A DNA stretch of 64,000 nucleotides, from positions 62,001 through 126,000 of the forward strand of contig BPKJ01000006.1 of NCBI GenBank assembly GCA_026005075.1, given 5' to 3'. Source of the stretch: Lysobacteraceae bacterium. Lineage in GTDB: Bacteria > Pseudomonadota > Gammaproteobacteria > Xanthomonadales > Xanthomonadaceae. How positions within the stretch are numbered: position 1 is the first letter of the stretch; each line of letters opens with the position of its first letter. Below, piece by piece: positions 23,809 to 32,304 of the stretch. Both the position numbers and the translations under genes were made by a program. The notes beneath the pieces were generated by a model. It made no database searches. It had not been told where the DNA came from and saw only the letters and a list, made by a program, of their open reading frames with translations.

Positions 23809-23884
23809 GTCCCCATCGTCTAGAGGCCTAGGACACAACCCTTTCACGGTTGCGACCGGGGTTCGAATCCCCGTGGGGACGCCA
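23809..23884 (+). tRNA. tRNA-Glu (anticodon TTC)
   Basis: Complete 76-base cloverleaf with encoded CCA. The acceptor stem GTCCCCA pairs with TGGGGAC. The anticodon stem CAACC/GGTTG closes the loop CTTTCAC with anticodon TTC. The T arm GGGGTTCGAATCCCC is perfect. It is followed six bases later by a strong terminator, so it is the last gene of the tRNA-Ala/tRNA-Glu transcript. Confidence 0.97.
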
Positions 23885-23889
23885 TCTCG

Positions 23890-23915
23890 AAAAGCCCGGC
23901 CCAGGCCGGGCTTTT
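23890..23915 (+). terminator. Rho-independent terminator of the tRNA-Ala/tRNA-Glu unit
   Basis: A perfect 11 base-pair stem, AAAAGCCCGGC against GCCGGGCTTTT, with loop CCAG, starts six bases after tRNA-Glu. The A and T runs at the two ends make it usable in both directions, so it may also stop transcripts leaving the tRNA-Leu gene on the other strand. Confidence 0.93.
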
Positions 23916-24032
23916 CCGTTCCTGTCGGCAGCACGACCTTGGACGCGGCAAGGCGTCGCAGCCGCATGGCGGGGGAACGGGATGAGCAGGGGGTTCCGAG
24001 CGGCAGGCGCCGGACCTCGGCGTGGTCGAGGG

Positions 24033-24119
24033 TGGTGCCGAAGGAGGGACTCGAACCCTCACGCTGTCGCCAGCGGCGGATTTTGAGTCCGCTGCGTCTA
24101 CCGATTCCGCCACTTCGGC
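24033..24119 (-). tRNA. tRNA-Leu (anticodon CAA)
   Basis: Class II tRNA of 87 bases including encoded CCA. The acceptor stem GCCGAAG pairs with CTTCGGC, the anticodon stem GCGGA/TCCGC closes the loop CTCAAAA with anticodon CAA, which reads UUG, and a long variable arm (CGCTGGCGACAGCG) precedes the T arm GAGGGTTCGAGTCCCTC. It faces the tRNA-Ala/tRNA-Glu unit, with 148 bases between them that hold the bidirectional terminator and otherwise nothing recognisable. Confidence 0.96.
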
Positions 24120-24129
24120 AAGGCGGCGC

Positions 24130-24135
24130 ATTATA
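24130..24135 (-). promoter_or_regulatory. -10 box of the tRNA-Leu promoter
   Basis: On the minus strand a perfect TATAAT lies 10 bases upstream of the mature tRNA-Leu 5' end, followed by a GC-rich discriminator GCGCCG. No good -35 hexamer is visible at 16-18 bases spacing, so recognition may rely on the consensus -10 alone or an activator such as Fis. Confidence 0.6.
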
Positions 24136-24193
24136 GGCCAAAGCCTTCCCGCCCGCTGCAGGACACGCCGCGGCCGGCGCCGGGGGTGAGGGA

Positions 24194-25309
24194 TCAGCGG
24201 CAGCGGTCGAGAAAACCGCGGATCTCGTGGCCGAAGTTCTCGATGTCGACGAGGAAGGCGTCGTGCCCCTGCGGGCTGCCGAGTGCGGCGAGCTGCGCAT
24301 CGGCGCCGCCCCGGGCGAGCCCGAGCGCGATCTCCTCCTGCTGCTGCAGCGGGAACAGGATGTCCGTGCTCACGCCCAGGGCAAGAGCGCGTTCGACGCG
24401 GATCGATGCCAGCGCGCTGGCGGTGTCGGTGCCGCAGCATTCGCCCAGGTCGAACCAGTCCATCGAGCGGCTGAGGTAGAGGTAGCAGTTGGGGTCGAAC
24501 TGGCGGATGAAACGCTTGGCATGCCCCTCGAGGTAGGACTCGACCTGGAACTCGAATCCGAAGGGGTCGTCCGGCCGCTGCTCGCTGTCGAGGCGGACCC
24601 GGCCGAAGCGGCCGTCCCACTCCAGCGAGGACCGGTAGGTGACGACGCCCAGCTTGCGGGCGATGCGCATCCCCGCCTCCGGATAATGCGCATCGTCGTA
24701 GTGCCCGCCGTTCCAGTTGGGATCGAGGCGGATGGCCTCGCGTTGCAGGGAACGGATGGCGATCGAGAACGGAAGGGCGCGCGCTGCCCCGGAGACGTTG
24801 ATGTGGGCGCGCGCGATGCCGGGGTGCTGGGCAAGGAGGGCCAGGGCGCTCATGCCGCCCATGGAACAGCCGATCACGCAGGCCAGCTGCTCGATGCCGA
24901 GCGCACGCACCACCTCGGCCGCGGCGCGGGCACCGTCCTCGATGGAAAGCGGGGGGAAGTCGAGCCGATACGGCTCACCGGTGTCAGGGTTGGTGGACGC
25001 GGGCCCGGTCGAACCCTTGCAGCTGCCCAGCGTGTTGACGCAGACGACGAACCAGCGTTCGGTGTCGATGGGCTTGCCGGGACCGATCATGGCTTCCCAC
25101 CAGCCCGGCTCGGGGTTGGCCTCGCTGCGCGCGGCGTGGGCGTTGGGGGACAGACCGGTGAGCAGCAGCACGGCATTGCTGCAGGTGGCATCGAGCCTGC
25201 CCCAGGTCTCGAAGGCCATGCGGGCCTTGCGCAGCGCCCCTCCGCGCTTCATCGGGAAGGGCGAGGGCAGTTCGACGAACGAGGTTCCGGGAGGCACGAA
25301 CTCGGTCAT
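24194..25309 (-). CDS. metX: MetX-family O-acyltransferase, probable L-serine O-succinyltransferase
   Basis: Alpha/beta-hydrolase acyltransferase of 371 residues. The catalytic triad is readable as Ser149 in GCSMGGMSAL, Asp316 in TDILFP and His349 in PQGHDAF. MetX enzymes acylate homoserine for methionine synthesis, but the xanthomonad branch succinylates serine to make cysteine. The sequence VNTLGSCKGSTGPAS at 91-105 and the truncated style resemble that branch, so the serine enzyme is favoured; the substrate is inferred, not proven. The ATG overlaps the stop of ccmI as ATGA, putting this gene at the end of the cytochrome c maturation operon. It ends 74 bases upstream of the tRNA-Leu gene region. 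Confidence 0.88.
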   Translation of the reverse strand: MTEFVPPGTSFVELPSPFPMKRGGALRKARMAFETWGRLDATCSNAVLLLTGLSPNAHAARSEANPEPGWWEAMIGPGKPIDTERWFVVCVNTLGSCKGSTGPASTNPDTGEPYRLDFPPLSIEDGARAAAEVVRALGIEQLACVIGCSMGGMSALALLAQHPGIARAHINVSGAARALPFSIAIRSLQREAIRLDPNWNGGHYDDAHYPEAGMRIARKLGVVTYRSSLEWDGRFGRVRLDSEQRPDDPFGFEFQVESYLEGHAKRFIRQFDPNCYLYLSRSMDWFDLGECCGTDTASALASIRVERALALGVSTDILFPLQQQEEIALGLARGGADAQLAALGSPQGHDAFLVDIENFGHEIRGFLDRCR

Positions 25310-26502
25310 TCCAGCACCCGGTCGATGCGAAGGCGGACCGGCTCCTGGCGCGAGGTCGCGACCGGCGGGCTGAGCGCCTCCATGTCACCCGGTTGCGGCG
25401 TCGCCTGGCCCGAGGCCGAAATGCGTGCGCCCACGACCACCTCGTCCACGGTCGACAGGCGGAGCGCAGGCATCATCGCCTGGCTGTCGTCGAGGGTGAT
25501 CGTGACCGGCAGGCGCGAGGCGGGCAGGCGCTGGATGGCGACCGGCATCCTGCCGCCGCCCGCAGGGCGGGCGAACACGAAAAGCGTGTCGCTGGCACCG
25601 ACCCGCGCGCGCAGGGCGGGGTCGATGTCGACCTCGACGGTGAGCTTCCGGGGCGGACCGGCGGGCTCCGCTGGCGAATCCGCCGCCGCGCTGGCCAGCG
25701 CGGTCGAGCCCGCTGCCGGGGGCAAGCCTGCGGCCTGCCGGGCGCCTTCGATCTGCTCGTCGAGGGCGCGCACCGCGTCGGGATCGGCAGCGATCAGCGT
25801 GCGCAGGGCCTCCCAGCGTTCCACCGCCTCGCGGGGCCTTGCGCCCTGCATGGCCGCTACGCCGAGCAACCACAGGCCACGCTGGTGGTCCGGCCGCCTG
25901 CGCACGGCCTCCTCGATCAGGGCAAGGCTTTCGCCCTCGATGCGGCGCCTCGGGGTGGCAAGGGCCATGGCCTCGGCGTACTCGACCATCACGTCCGGCT
26001 CCTCGGGGGCCAGCCGGTAGGCCTGGGCGAGCGCCTCGCGCGCGGCCTCGAAGCGCTCGGTGGCCCTGTAGGCACGACCGAGCAGCAGCCAGCCCTCGAG
26101 GTTGTCCGGCTCCTTGCGCAGGCGCTCGGCCAGGCCCTGGATCGCGGCCTCCATGTCGGGTGCCTCGCCGCGCGTGGGCGGCGCTGGCTGCGATGCGACG
26201 GCATCCAGCGCGGTGGGCGTGCCGAGGTGCAGGTACAGACCCAGCGCCGCCGCGGGCAGCAGCAGGGCCAGCGCCACGGCAAGGCCGGTGGCGGGCGGGC
26301 TGGCAGGCGCTGCCGCCGCCTTCAGCTGTTGGATGCGCGCCTCAAGCTCATCCTGCGCCAGCGCGCCGGCGGCATGTGCCGCGCGCAGGGCCGCCTCGGC
26401 CCGTCGGCGCTGGCGCGCGGCCGGATCGGTGAGCAGCGGCAGCAGCACGAAGGCCAGTGCCGCGAGGCTCATCAGCATGGCAATCAGCCAGAAGGCCATC
26501 AT
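25306..26502 (-). CDS. ccmI: Cytochrome c biogenesis protein CcmI (CycH)
   Basis: Apocytochrome chaperone of 398 residues that holds the C-terminus of apocytochrome c for heme attachment. The N-terminus MMAFWLIAMLMSLAALAFVLLPLL is the first transmembrane helix, followed by a cytoplasmic coiled stretch, a second helix (LAVALALLLPAAALGLYLHLG) and a periplasmic TPR region (about 120-250, with LEGWLLLGRAYRATERFEAAREALAQAY). The C-terminal domain resembles that of the fused CcmH C-half (VEVDIDPALRARVGASDTLFVFARPAGG). Both ends overlap neighbours by four bases. Confidence 0.93.
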   Translation of the reverse strand: MMAFWLIAMLMSLAALAFVLLPLLTDPAARQRRRAEAALRAAHAAGALAQDELEARIQQLKAAAAPASPPATGLAVALALLLPAAALGLYLHLGTPTALDAVASQPAPPTRGEAPDMEAAIQGLAERLRKEPDNLEGWLLLGRAYRATERFEAAREALAQAYRLAPEEPDVMVEYAEAMALATPRRRIEGESLALIEEAVRRRPDHQRGLWLLGVAAMQGARPREAVERWEALRTLIAADPDAVRALDEQIEGARQAAGLPPAAGSTALASAAADSPAEPAGPPRKLTVEVDIDPALRARVGASDTLFVFARPAGGGRMPVAIQRLPASRLPVTITLDDSQAMMPALRLSTVDEVVVGARISASGQATPQPGDMEALSPPVATSRQEPVRLRIDRVLE

Positions 26503-26933
26503 GCGTCCTCGTCCAGCGGGGTGGGTTCGGCGCCGTCCTGCCCAAGCGCGGCGGCACGGCTGCGGATGATCCGGATGACCCAGAACGTACCTGCGAGCAG
26601 GATGAGACCCGGACCCAGCCACAGCAGCAGCGTGTCGGCGCGCAGCGGAGGGTCGTAGAGCACGAAGTCGGTGTAGCGTTCGACCAGGAAGGCCTTGATT
26701 TCCTCATCGCTCCTGCCGGCGTGCATCAGGTCGAGGATCTCGCGGCGCAAGTCGGCGGCGACCCCGGCGTTGGAATCGGCCAGCGACTGGTTCTGGCACA
26801 TCACGCAACGCAGTTCCGCGGTGAGGCGGCGAAATCGGGCCTCCTCCTCGGCATCGCGGAACGGCAGCGGATCGATGGCCTGGGCGGCAAGGCCCAGCGC
26901 GAGCAGCATCAGGGCGAGCAGGGGCCGGGTCAT
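26499..26933 (-). CDS. ccmH: Cytochrome c maturation thioreductase CcmH
   Basis: Membrane-anchored periplasmic protein of 144 residues that reduces the CXXCH site of apocytochrome c. Signal-anchor MTRPLLALMLLALGLAAQA is followed by the redox motif LRCVMCQNQ with Cys43 and Cys46, the family sequence SDEEIKAFLVERYTDFVLYDPP, and a C-terminal transmembrane helix (LLLWLGPGLILLAGTFWVI). It is the short CcmH form without fused TPR domain; the TPR part is the separate ccmI downstream. ATGA overlaps link it to ccmG and ccmI. Confidence 0.96.
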   Translation of the reverse strand: MTRPLLALMLLALGLAAQAIDPLPFRDAEEEARFRRLTAELRCVMCQNQSLADSNAGVAADLRREILDLMHAGRSDEEIKAFLVERYTDFVLYDPPLRADTLLLWLGPGLILLAGTFWVIRIIRSRAAALGQDGAEPTPLDEDA

Positions 26934-27463
26934 CGTGCCGCCTCCAGGCGTGGAAGGATCTCCTTCTCGACGGTTTCCCAGGTCATCGGACCGACGTGCT
27001 TGTAGCGGATCGTGCCCTGTGCGTCGACGAGGAAGGTCTCCGGCGCGCCGTAGATGCCCCAGTCGATGGCCTTGCGGCCGTCGGCATCGACCAGCACCCG
27101 CTCGTATGGGTTGCCGAACTGCTTCAGCCAGGCGAGGGCTGCCTCGCGCTCGTCCTTGTAGTTGTAGCCGATCACCCGGACGATGCCGCGACGGGCGATC
27201 TCGGTGACCACCGGGTGCTCGATCCGGCAGGCCGGGCACCAGCTCGCAAAGACGTTGAGAAGGTAGGGTGCCCCGCGCAGGTCCTGATCGCTCACGGTGC
27301 GGTCCGCGGCCAGCAGCTCGGGGAGCGCGAACGCAGGAGCCGGCTTGCCGATCAGGGGCGAGGGGATGACGTTGGGGTCGCGGGTCTGGCTCAGGCGCAC
27401 GCCGGCGAGGAGCAGCGCGGCGAGGGCGAGAAACACGGCCAGCGGCAGCCAGCGCTGCATCAT
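26930..27463 (-). CDS. ccmG: Thioredoxin-like protein DsbE/CcmG
   Basis: Membrane-tethered periplasmic thioredoxin of 177 residues that supplies reductant for apocytochrome c. One N-terminal helix (residues 5-22) is followed by a thioredoxin fold with active site WCPAC (Cys76 and Cys79) and the cis-proline segment GAPETFLVD. FNVFASWCPAC-like sequence and KHVGPMTWE at the end are typical. The second methionine is an equally good start. The stop overlaps ccmH and the start overlaps the ccmF stop. Confidence 0.96.
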   Translation of the reverse strand: MMQRWLPLAVFLALAALLLAGVRLSQTRDPNVIPSPLIGKPAPAFALPELLAADRTVSDQDLRGAPYLLNVFASWCPACRIEHPVVTEIARRGIVRVIGYNYKDEREAALAWLKQFGNPYERVLVDADGRKAIDWGIYGAPETFLVDAQGTIRYKHVGPMTWETVEKEILPRLEAAR

Positions 27464-29442
27464 GCGCGAGCCCCCTCGGCAACGGTGTCGACGGCGCGGC
27501 GCGGCGCGCCGGCCGGTGCCAGCCGGAAGCGGCGGTCTGCGGCCGTCACCAGCCCGCCCAGCATCATCAGCAGGGCGCCCAGCCAGATGCAGCGGATCCA
27601 TGGCTTGACGTAGATCCGCAGTGCCCAGCTCTCAGCGCCATCGGCGTTGGCGCCGAGCGGCTCGCCAAGGGCGACGTACAGATCGCGCTGCAGTCCGGGA
27701 TCGATCGCCGCCTCGGTCATGATCTGCCCGCCGCTGGCATAGGCCCGCTTCTCGGGGTGCAGCACCGCCACCGTCCGTGCTCCGCGGAGGACCGTGACCG
27801 TGCCGCGGTCGGCCTTGAAGTTCGGTCCGTCGTGCGCGGCCACGCCGTCGAAGCGGAAGGTGTAACCCCGCACCTCGATGCTCTGTCCACGGGCCAGCGC
27901 CACGTCCTTCTCGATGCTGCTGCCCTCGGTGAACATGACGCCGAGGACGAAGACACCCATGCCGGCATGGGCCAGCAGCATGCCGAGCGTCTCGGCCGAA
28001 ACCGGCCGCCCTCCTGCCTTGCGGCCGAGGCGGCGGTAGGCGTACAGCAAGGTTCCGGCCAGCAGCCATGCGCCGCCGGCCGCACCGGCCAGGGTCCTGG
28101 CGTGGACCGGGTCCTCCCACCACAGGGCGAGCAGCAGCGCCAGCACGCTGGCGGCAAGACCGAGCCGGATCAGGGGCCGGAAACGAGCCGTCTCCTCACG
28201 CTGCCAGCGGGTAAAGGGCCCGAACGGCAGCAGCAGCACGACCGGAACCATCAGCGCGATGAACAGGGTGCCGAAATAGGGTGGTCCGACGGAGATCTTG
28301 CCCCAGCCGAGGGCGTCGTGGAGCAGCGGATAGAGGGTGCCGACCAGCACCATCGCCGCCGCTGCGGTGAACAGCAGGTTGTTGACCAGCAGCAGCGATT
28401 CGCGCGACAGCGCCGCGAAGGGCCTGCCGCCCTCGGCGCCGGGTGCCCGCCACGCGTACAGGAGCAGGGATCCGCCGATCACGATGGCGAGAAAGGCGAG
28501 GATGAACAGGCCGCGCTCCGGGTCGGAGGCGAAGGCGTGGACCGAGGTCAGCACGCCCGAGCGGACGAGGAAGGTCCCGAGCAGCGACAGCGAGAAGGCG
28601 GCGATGGCCAGCAGCAGCGTCCAGCCACGGAAGCTGCCGCGCTTCTCGGTGACGGCCTGCGAGTGGATCAAGGCGGTGCCGACCAGCCAGGGCATGAAGC
28701 TCGCGTTCTCCACCGGGTCCCAGAACCACCATCCGCCCCAGCCGAGCTCGTAGTAGGCCCACCAGCTGCCCAGCGCGATGCCGAGGGTCAGGAAGGCCCA
28801 GGCGACGTTGGTCCAGGGTCTGGCCCAGCGTACCCAGCGCTCGTCGACCCGTCCCTCGAGCAGGGCTGCGATGGCGAACGCGAAGGCCACCGCGAAGCCG
28901 ACGTACCCGGCGTAAAGCATGGGCGGGTGGAAGATCAGGCCGGGATCCTGCAGCAAGGGGTTCAGGTCGCGACCCTCCGGCAGCGCCGGCAGGTGGCGCA
29001 GGAAAGGATTGGAGGTGAGCAGGGTGAAAAGCAGGAAGCCGACGCTGATCCAGCCCATGACAGCGAGGACACGGGCGAGCACCGCCGGCGGCAGGCCCCT
29101 GCCCAGCGCCGCCACGGCCACGGTCCAGAAGCCAAGGATCAGCACCCACAGCAACAGCGACCCCTCGTGGGCACCCCATACCGCGGAGATGCGGTAAGGC
29201 ACGGGCAGCAGCGAGTTGCTGTTCTGGGCGACGTAGGCGACCGAGAAGTCCTGCTGCAGGAAGGCCGTGGTCAGGGCGAGGAAGGCGATCAGCAGGAACA
29301 GGCAGTGCGCCCAGGCCAGCGGGCCGGCCAGGGCCATCAGCCGGGGCCGGTTGCGCTGTGCGCCGAGCAGCGGCAGGCTGGCCTGCAAGGTCGCCAGCAG
29401 CAGCGCGAGGATGAGCGCGAACTGGCCGATCTCGGGAATCAT
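27460..29442 (-). CDS. ccmF: Heme lyase CcmF
   Basis: Polytopic membrane protein of 660 residues, core of the cytochrome c heme lyase. The heme-handling WWD domain is present (GGWWFWDPVENASFMPWL), as are the long hydrophobic segments before and after it and the periplasmic loops with conserved histidines such as WGAHEGSLLLW. The opening MIPEIGQFALILALLLA is the family norm. It starts within the ccmE stop (ATGA) and its own stop overlaps ccmG. Confidence 0.97.
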   Translation of the reverse strand: MIPEIGQFALILALLLATLQASLPLLGAQRNRPRLMALAGPLAWAHCLFLLIAFLALTTAFLQQDFSVAYVAQNSNSLLPVPYRISAVWGAHEGSLLLWVLILGFWTVAVAALGRGLPPAVLARVLAVMGWISVGFLLFTLLTSNPFLRHLPALPEGRDLNPLLQDPGLIFHPPMLYAGYVGFAVAFAFAIAALLEGRVDERWVRWARPWTNVAWAFLTLGIALGSWWAYYELGWGGWWFWDPVENASFMPWLVGTALIHSQAVTEKRGSFRGWTLLLAIAAFSLSLLGTFLVRSGVLTSVHAFASDPERGLFILAFLAIVIGGSLLLYAWRAPGAEGGRPFAALSRESLLLVNNLLFTAAAAMVLVGTLYPLLHDALGWGKISVGPPYFGTLFIALMVPVVLLLPFGPFTRWQREETARFRPLIRLGLAASVLALLLALWWEDPVHARTLAGAAGGAWLLAGTLLYAYRRLGRKAGGRPVSAETLGMLLAHAGMGVFVLGVMFTEGSSIEKDVALARGQSIEVRGYTFRFDGVAAHDGPNFKADRGTVTVLRGARTVAVLHPEKRAYASGGQIMTEAAIDPGLQRDLYVALGEPLGANADGAESWALRIYVKPWIRCIWLGALLMMLGGLVTAADRRFRLAPAGAPRRAVDTVAEGARA

Positions 29443-29948
29443 GGCTGCGGTGCTCCGGAAGGCGGCTCGGGCTCGGCGGGCGCCGCTGGCGCATCGGCGT
29501 GCCCGGCACGGAGCTGCGCGGCACGGGCGTGCGATTCGGCCATCTTCTCGGCGACCTCGGGCGGCATGTAGGTCTCGTCGTGCTTGGCGAGCACCTCGTC
29601 GGCGACGAAGGTGCCGTCGACGATGCGCCCCTTGGCGATCACGCTCTGTCCCTCACGGAAGAGGTCGGGGAGGATGCCCTCGTAGCGCACCGGATAGTCC
29701 TCGAACAGGTCGGTGATGGCGAAGTCGACCCGCAGGCTCCCCGCCTCTCGCCGCACGCTGCCTTGCTTGACCACGCCACCGAGCCGGAACACCGAGCCCT
29801 CGGGGATCTGCCCGGCCTGCGCCTCGCTGGGTGTGTGCAGGTAGGTCATGTTCTCCTGCAGCGCCAGGGTCAGGAGCACGGCCGCCACCGCGGCCGCCAC
29901 CAGCACCATCGCGGCGATCAGCAGCCGCTGCCTGCGCACCGGATTCAT
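29439..29948 (-). CDS. ccmE: Heme chaperone CcmE
   Basis: Periplasmic heme chaperone of 169 residues anchored by one N-terminal helix (residues 9-30). The heme is bound covalently by His123 in LAKHDETYMPPEV, with the conserved Tyr127 nearby, and the rest is the OB-fold (VFRLGGVVKQGSV). An Ala/Pro-rich tail follows, as is common. It lies between ccmD and ccmF with four-base overlaps. Confidence 0.97.
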   Translation of the reverse strand: MNPVRRQRLLIAAMVLVAAAVAAVLLTLALQENMTYLHTPSEAQAGQIPEGSVFRLGGVVKQGSVRREAGSLRVDFAITDLFEDYPVRYEGILPDLFREGQSVIAKGRIVDGTFVADEVLAKHDETYMPPEVAEKMAESHARAAQLRAGHADAPAAPAEPEPPSGAPQP

Positions 29949-30115
29949 GCCGCGCGCCTCGCTTCCTGCCTGCGCAGGCGCGCCGCCACCCCGCGCAGCG
30001 CCTGCCGCTCGCGCCAGCGTGGCACGAAGAGATCCCACAGCAGCAGGAGCAGGAACAGCGCGTAGCTGGTCCAGACGTAGAAACCGTAACCACCCATCGA
30101 CCAGGGATCGTTCAT
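29945..30115 (-). CDS. ccmD: Heme exporter protein CcmD
   Basis: Small membrane protein of 56 residues that helps release holo-CcmE from CcmC. MNDPWSMGGYGFYVWTSYAL followed by a hydrophobic stretch and a basic cytoplasmic tail (RWRERQALRGVAARLRRQEARR) is the usual CcmD pattern. It is short enough to be missed. Its ATG overlaps the ccmC stop and its stop overlaps the ccmE start. Confidence 0.93.
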   Translation of the reverse strand: MNDPWSMGGYGFYVWTSYALFLLLLLWDLFVPRWRERQALRGVAARLRRQEARRAA

Positions 30116-30861
30116 TGCCGAGGCTCCACGAGCTTGCGAACCCAGTCCTTGCCGGCCTCTGCCTCGAGCAGCGCCACGCGGGTGCGCCGGAGCAGCGAGC
30201 CGGCAAACCACAGCTTGGTCCCGAGCGCCATCAGGATCAGCGGCGGCAGCATGGAAGCGTCCATCGTCGAGGCGCCGAACAGGCGGATCGTGCTGCCCTG
30301 GTGCAGGGTGTTCCACCAGTCCACCGAGAAATGGACGATGGGGAGGTTGACCACGCCAATCAGGGCGAGAAAGCACGCCGCCCGTGCCGCCGCGCGGCGG
30401 TCCTCGATGGCGGCATGCAGGCCGATCACCCCGAGGTACATGAACAGCAGCACCAGTTCCGAGGTCAGGCGGGCGTCCCAGGTCCACCACGTTCCCCACA
30501 TCGGCTTGCCCCACAGCGAGCCGGTGGCGAGGCACAGGGCCGTGAAGCCGGCGCCGATCGGGGCACAGGCCATCGCCAGGAGCTCGGACAGCTTGATGCG
30601 CCACACCAGGGCGACGAAGGCGTTGACCGCCATCACGGCATAGATGAACAGGCTCATCCATGCCGCGGGGACATGGACGAAGAGAATGCGGTAACTGTCA
30701 CCCTGCTGGTAGTCGGGCGGCACCACCCACAGGGCCTGGTACAGGCCAATGGCCATCAACGGCAGCGACGCGCCCAGCAGCCACGGCGCCCAGCGTCGGG
30801 CGAAGCGATGGAACTGGGGTGGGGAGCCAAGCCGATGGAACCAGAGCAGGACAGGATTCAT
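30112..30861 (-). CDS. ccmC: Heme exporter membrane protein CcmC
   Basis: Six-helix membrane protein of 249 residues that attaches heme to CcmE. The tryptophan-rich WWD-type motif WGTWWTWDARLTSELVLLFMYLG is intact, with FVHVPAAWMSLFIYAVMA before it and the periplasmic histidine segment PIVHFSVDWWNTLHQG after it. The N-terminal cytoplasmic part (HRLGSPPQFHRFA) is normal. Four-base overlaps connect it to ccmB and ccmD. Confidence 0.97.
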   Translation of the reverse strand: MNPVLLWFHRLGSPPQFHRFARRWAPWLLGASLPLMAIGLYQALWVVPPDYQQGDSYRILFVHVPAAWMSLFIYAVMAVNAFVALVWRIKLSELLAMACAPIGAGFTALCLATGSLWGKPMWGTWWTWDARLTSELVLLFMYLGVIGLHAAIEDRRAAARAACFLALIGVVNLPIVHFSVDWWNTLHQGSTIRLFGASTMDASMLPPLILMALGTKLWFAGSLLRRTRVALLEAEAGKDWVRKLVEPRQ

Positions 30862-31549
30862 GCAAGGGCAATCCGCAGTGCCGTGGCGGCAGCCAGGGGC
30901 GCGAGGACGCTCGCCAGAGCCAGCGCCGCGCCCAGCACCAGCCATGCGCCGAGGTAGGGCAGGCCCGCCGCTGCCGCCGCCACGCTGCCGGCGCCGAAGA
31001 TCAGCACCGGCGCATACAGGGGCAGCGCAAGCAGGGCCAGCAGCATACCAGAGCGGCGCATGCCAACGGTGAGCGCCACCACCACCGCGCCAAGCAGGGA
31101 GAGCAGCGGGGAGCCGAGCAGCAGCGAGCCGACCAGCACCGGCAGCAGGGTTTCGGGCAGGTACAGCATCTGTGCCAGCACCGGCACGGCCAGCAGGACC
31201 GGCACCGCGGTGGTCGCCCAATGCACCAGGACCTTGGCCATGACCAGCAGCCACAAGGGCTGTGGCGCGAGCAGGAACTGCTCGAGGCTGCCGTCCTCGA
31301 GGTCGCTGCGGAACAGGCTGTCCAGCGCCAGCAGGCCGGCGAGCAGGACCGCGACCCAGATCGCCCCCGGCGCCACCCTTTGCAGCAACTCGGCGTGGGC
31401 GCCAAGGGCCAGCGGAAACAGCACGATGACCAGCAGGGCGAACAGCACCGGCTGCGCGGCATCGCCGCGGCGGCGCCAGACCAGCCGCAGGTCGCGCGCG
31501 CACAGCGCCGCGAAGGCCCTGAACATGCCTGAGCCCTCGGCCGCGGCGC

Positions 31550-31553
<4 letters not shown>
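30858..31553 (-). CDS. ccmB: Heme exporter membrane protein CcmB
   Basis: Membrane subunit of the CcmAB ABC transporter, 231 residues with six hydrophobic segments. RDLRLVWRRRGDAAQPVLFALLVIVLFPLALG near the start and the LFRSDLEDGSLEQFLLAPQPL motif are family hallmarks. The ATG at 31553 overlaps the ccmA stop as ATGA and is chosen for that reason; an internal ATG at 31526 would give 222 residues. Confidence 0.95.
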
Positions 31554-32185
<632 letters not shown>

Positions 32186-32277
32186 GGACCGCGCATGCTA
32201 CGGGCTGCCCCCGGGACTGTCCATGCGTGCGCCGCCCGCTGCTCTGGAGCGGCGCGATGGCAGCGCTTACACTGGCG

Positions 32278-32283
32278 GCTTGT
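32278..32283 (+). promoter_or_regulatory. Possible -10 element of the protease gene
   Basis: TACACT, 22 bases before the protease ATG, is an AT-rich hexamer in GC-rich DNA at the right place for a -10 box. The -35 region (near TGGAGC or CTGGAG) is weak, so the site is tentative. Confidence 0.3.
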
Positions 32284-32304
32284 CCGAGACAGGGGTGGAT
32301 TGCG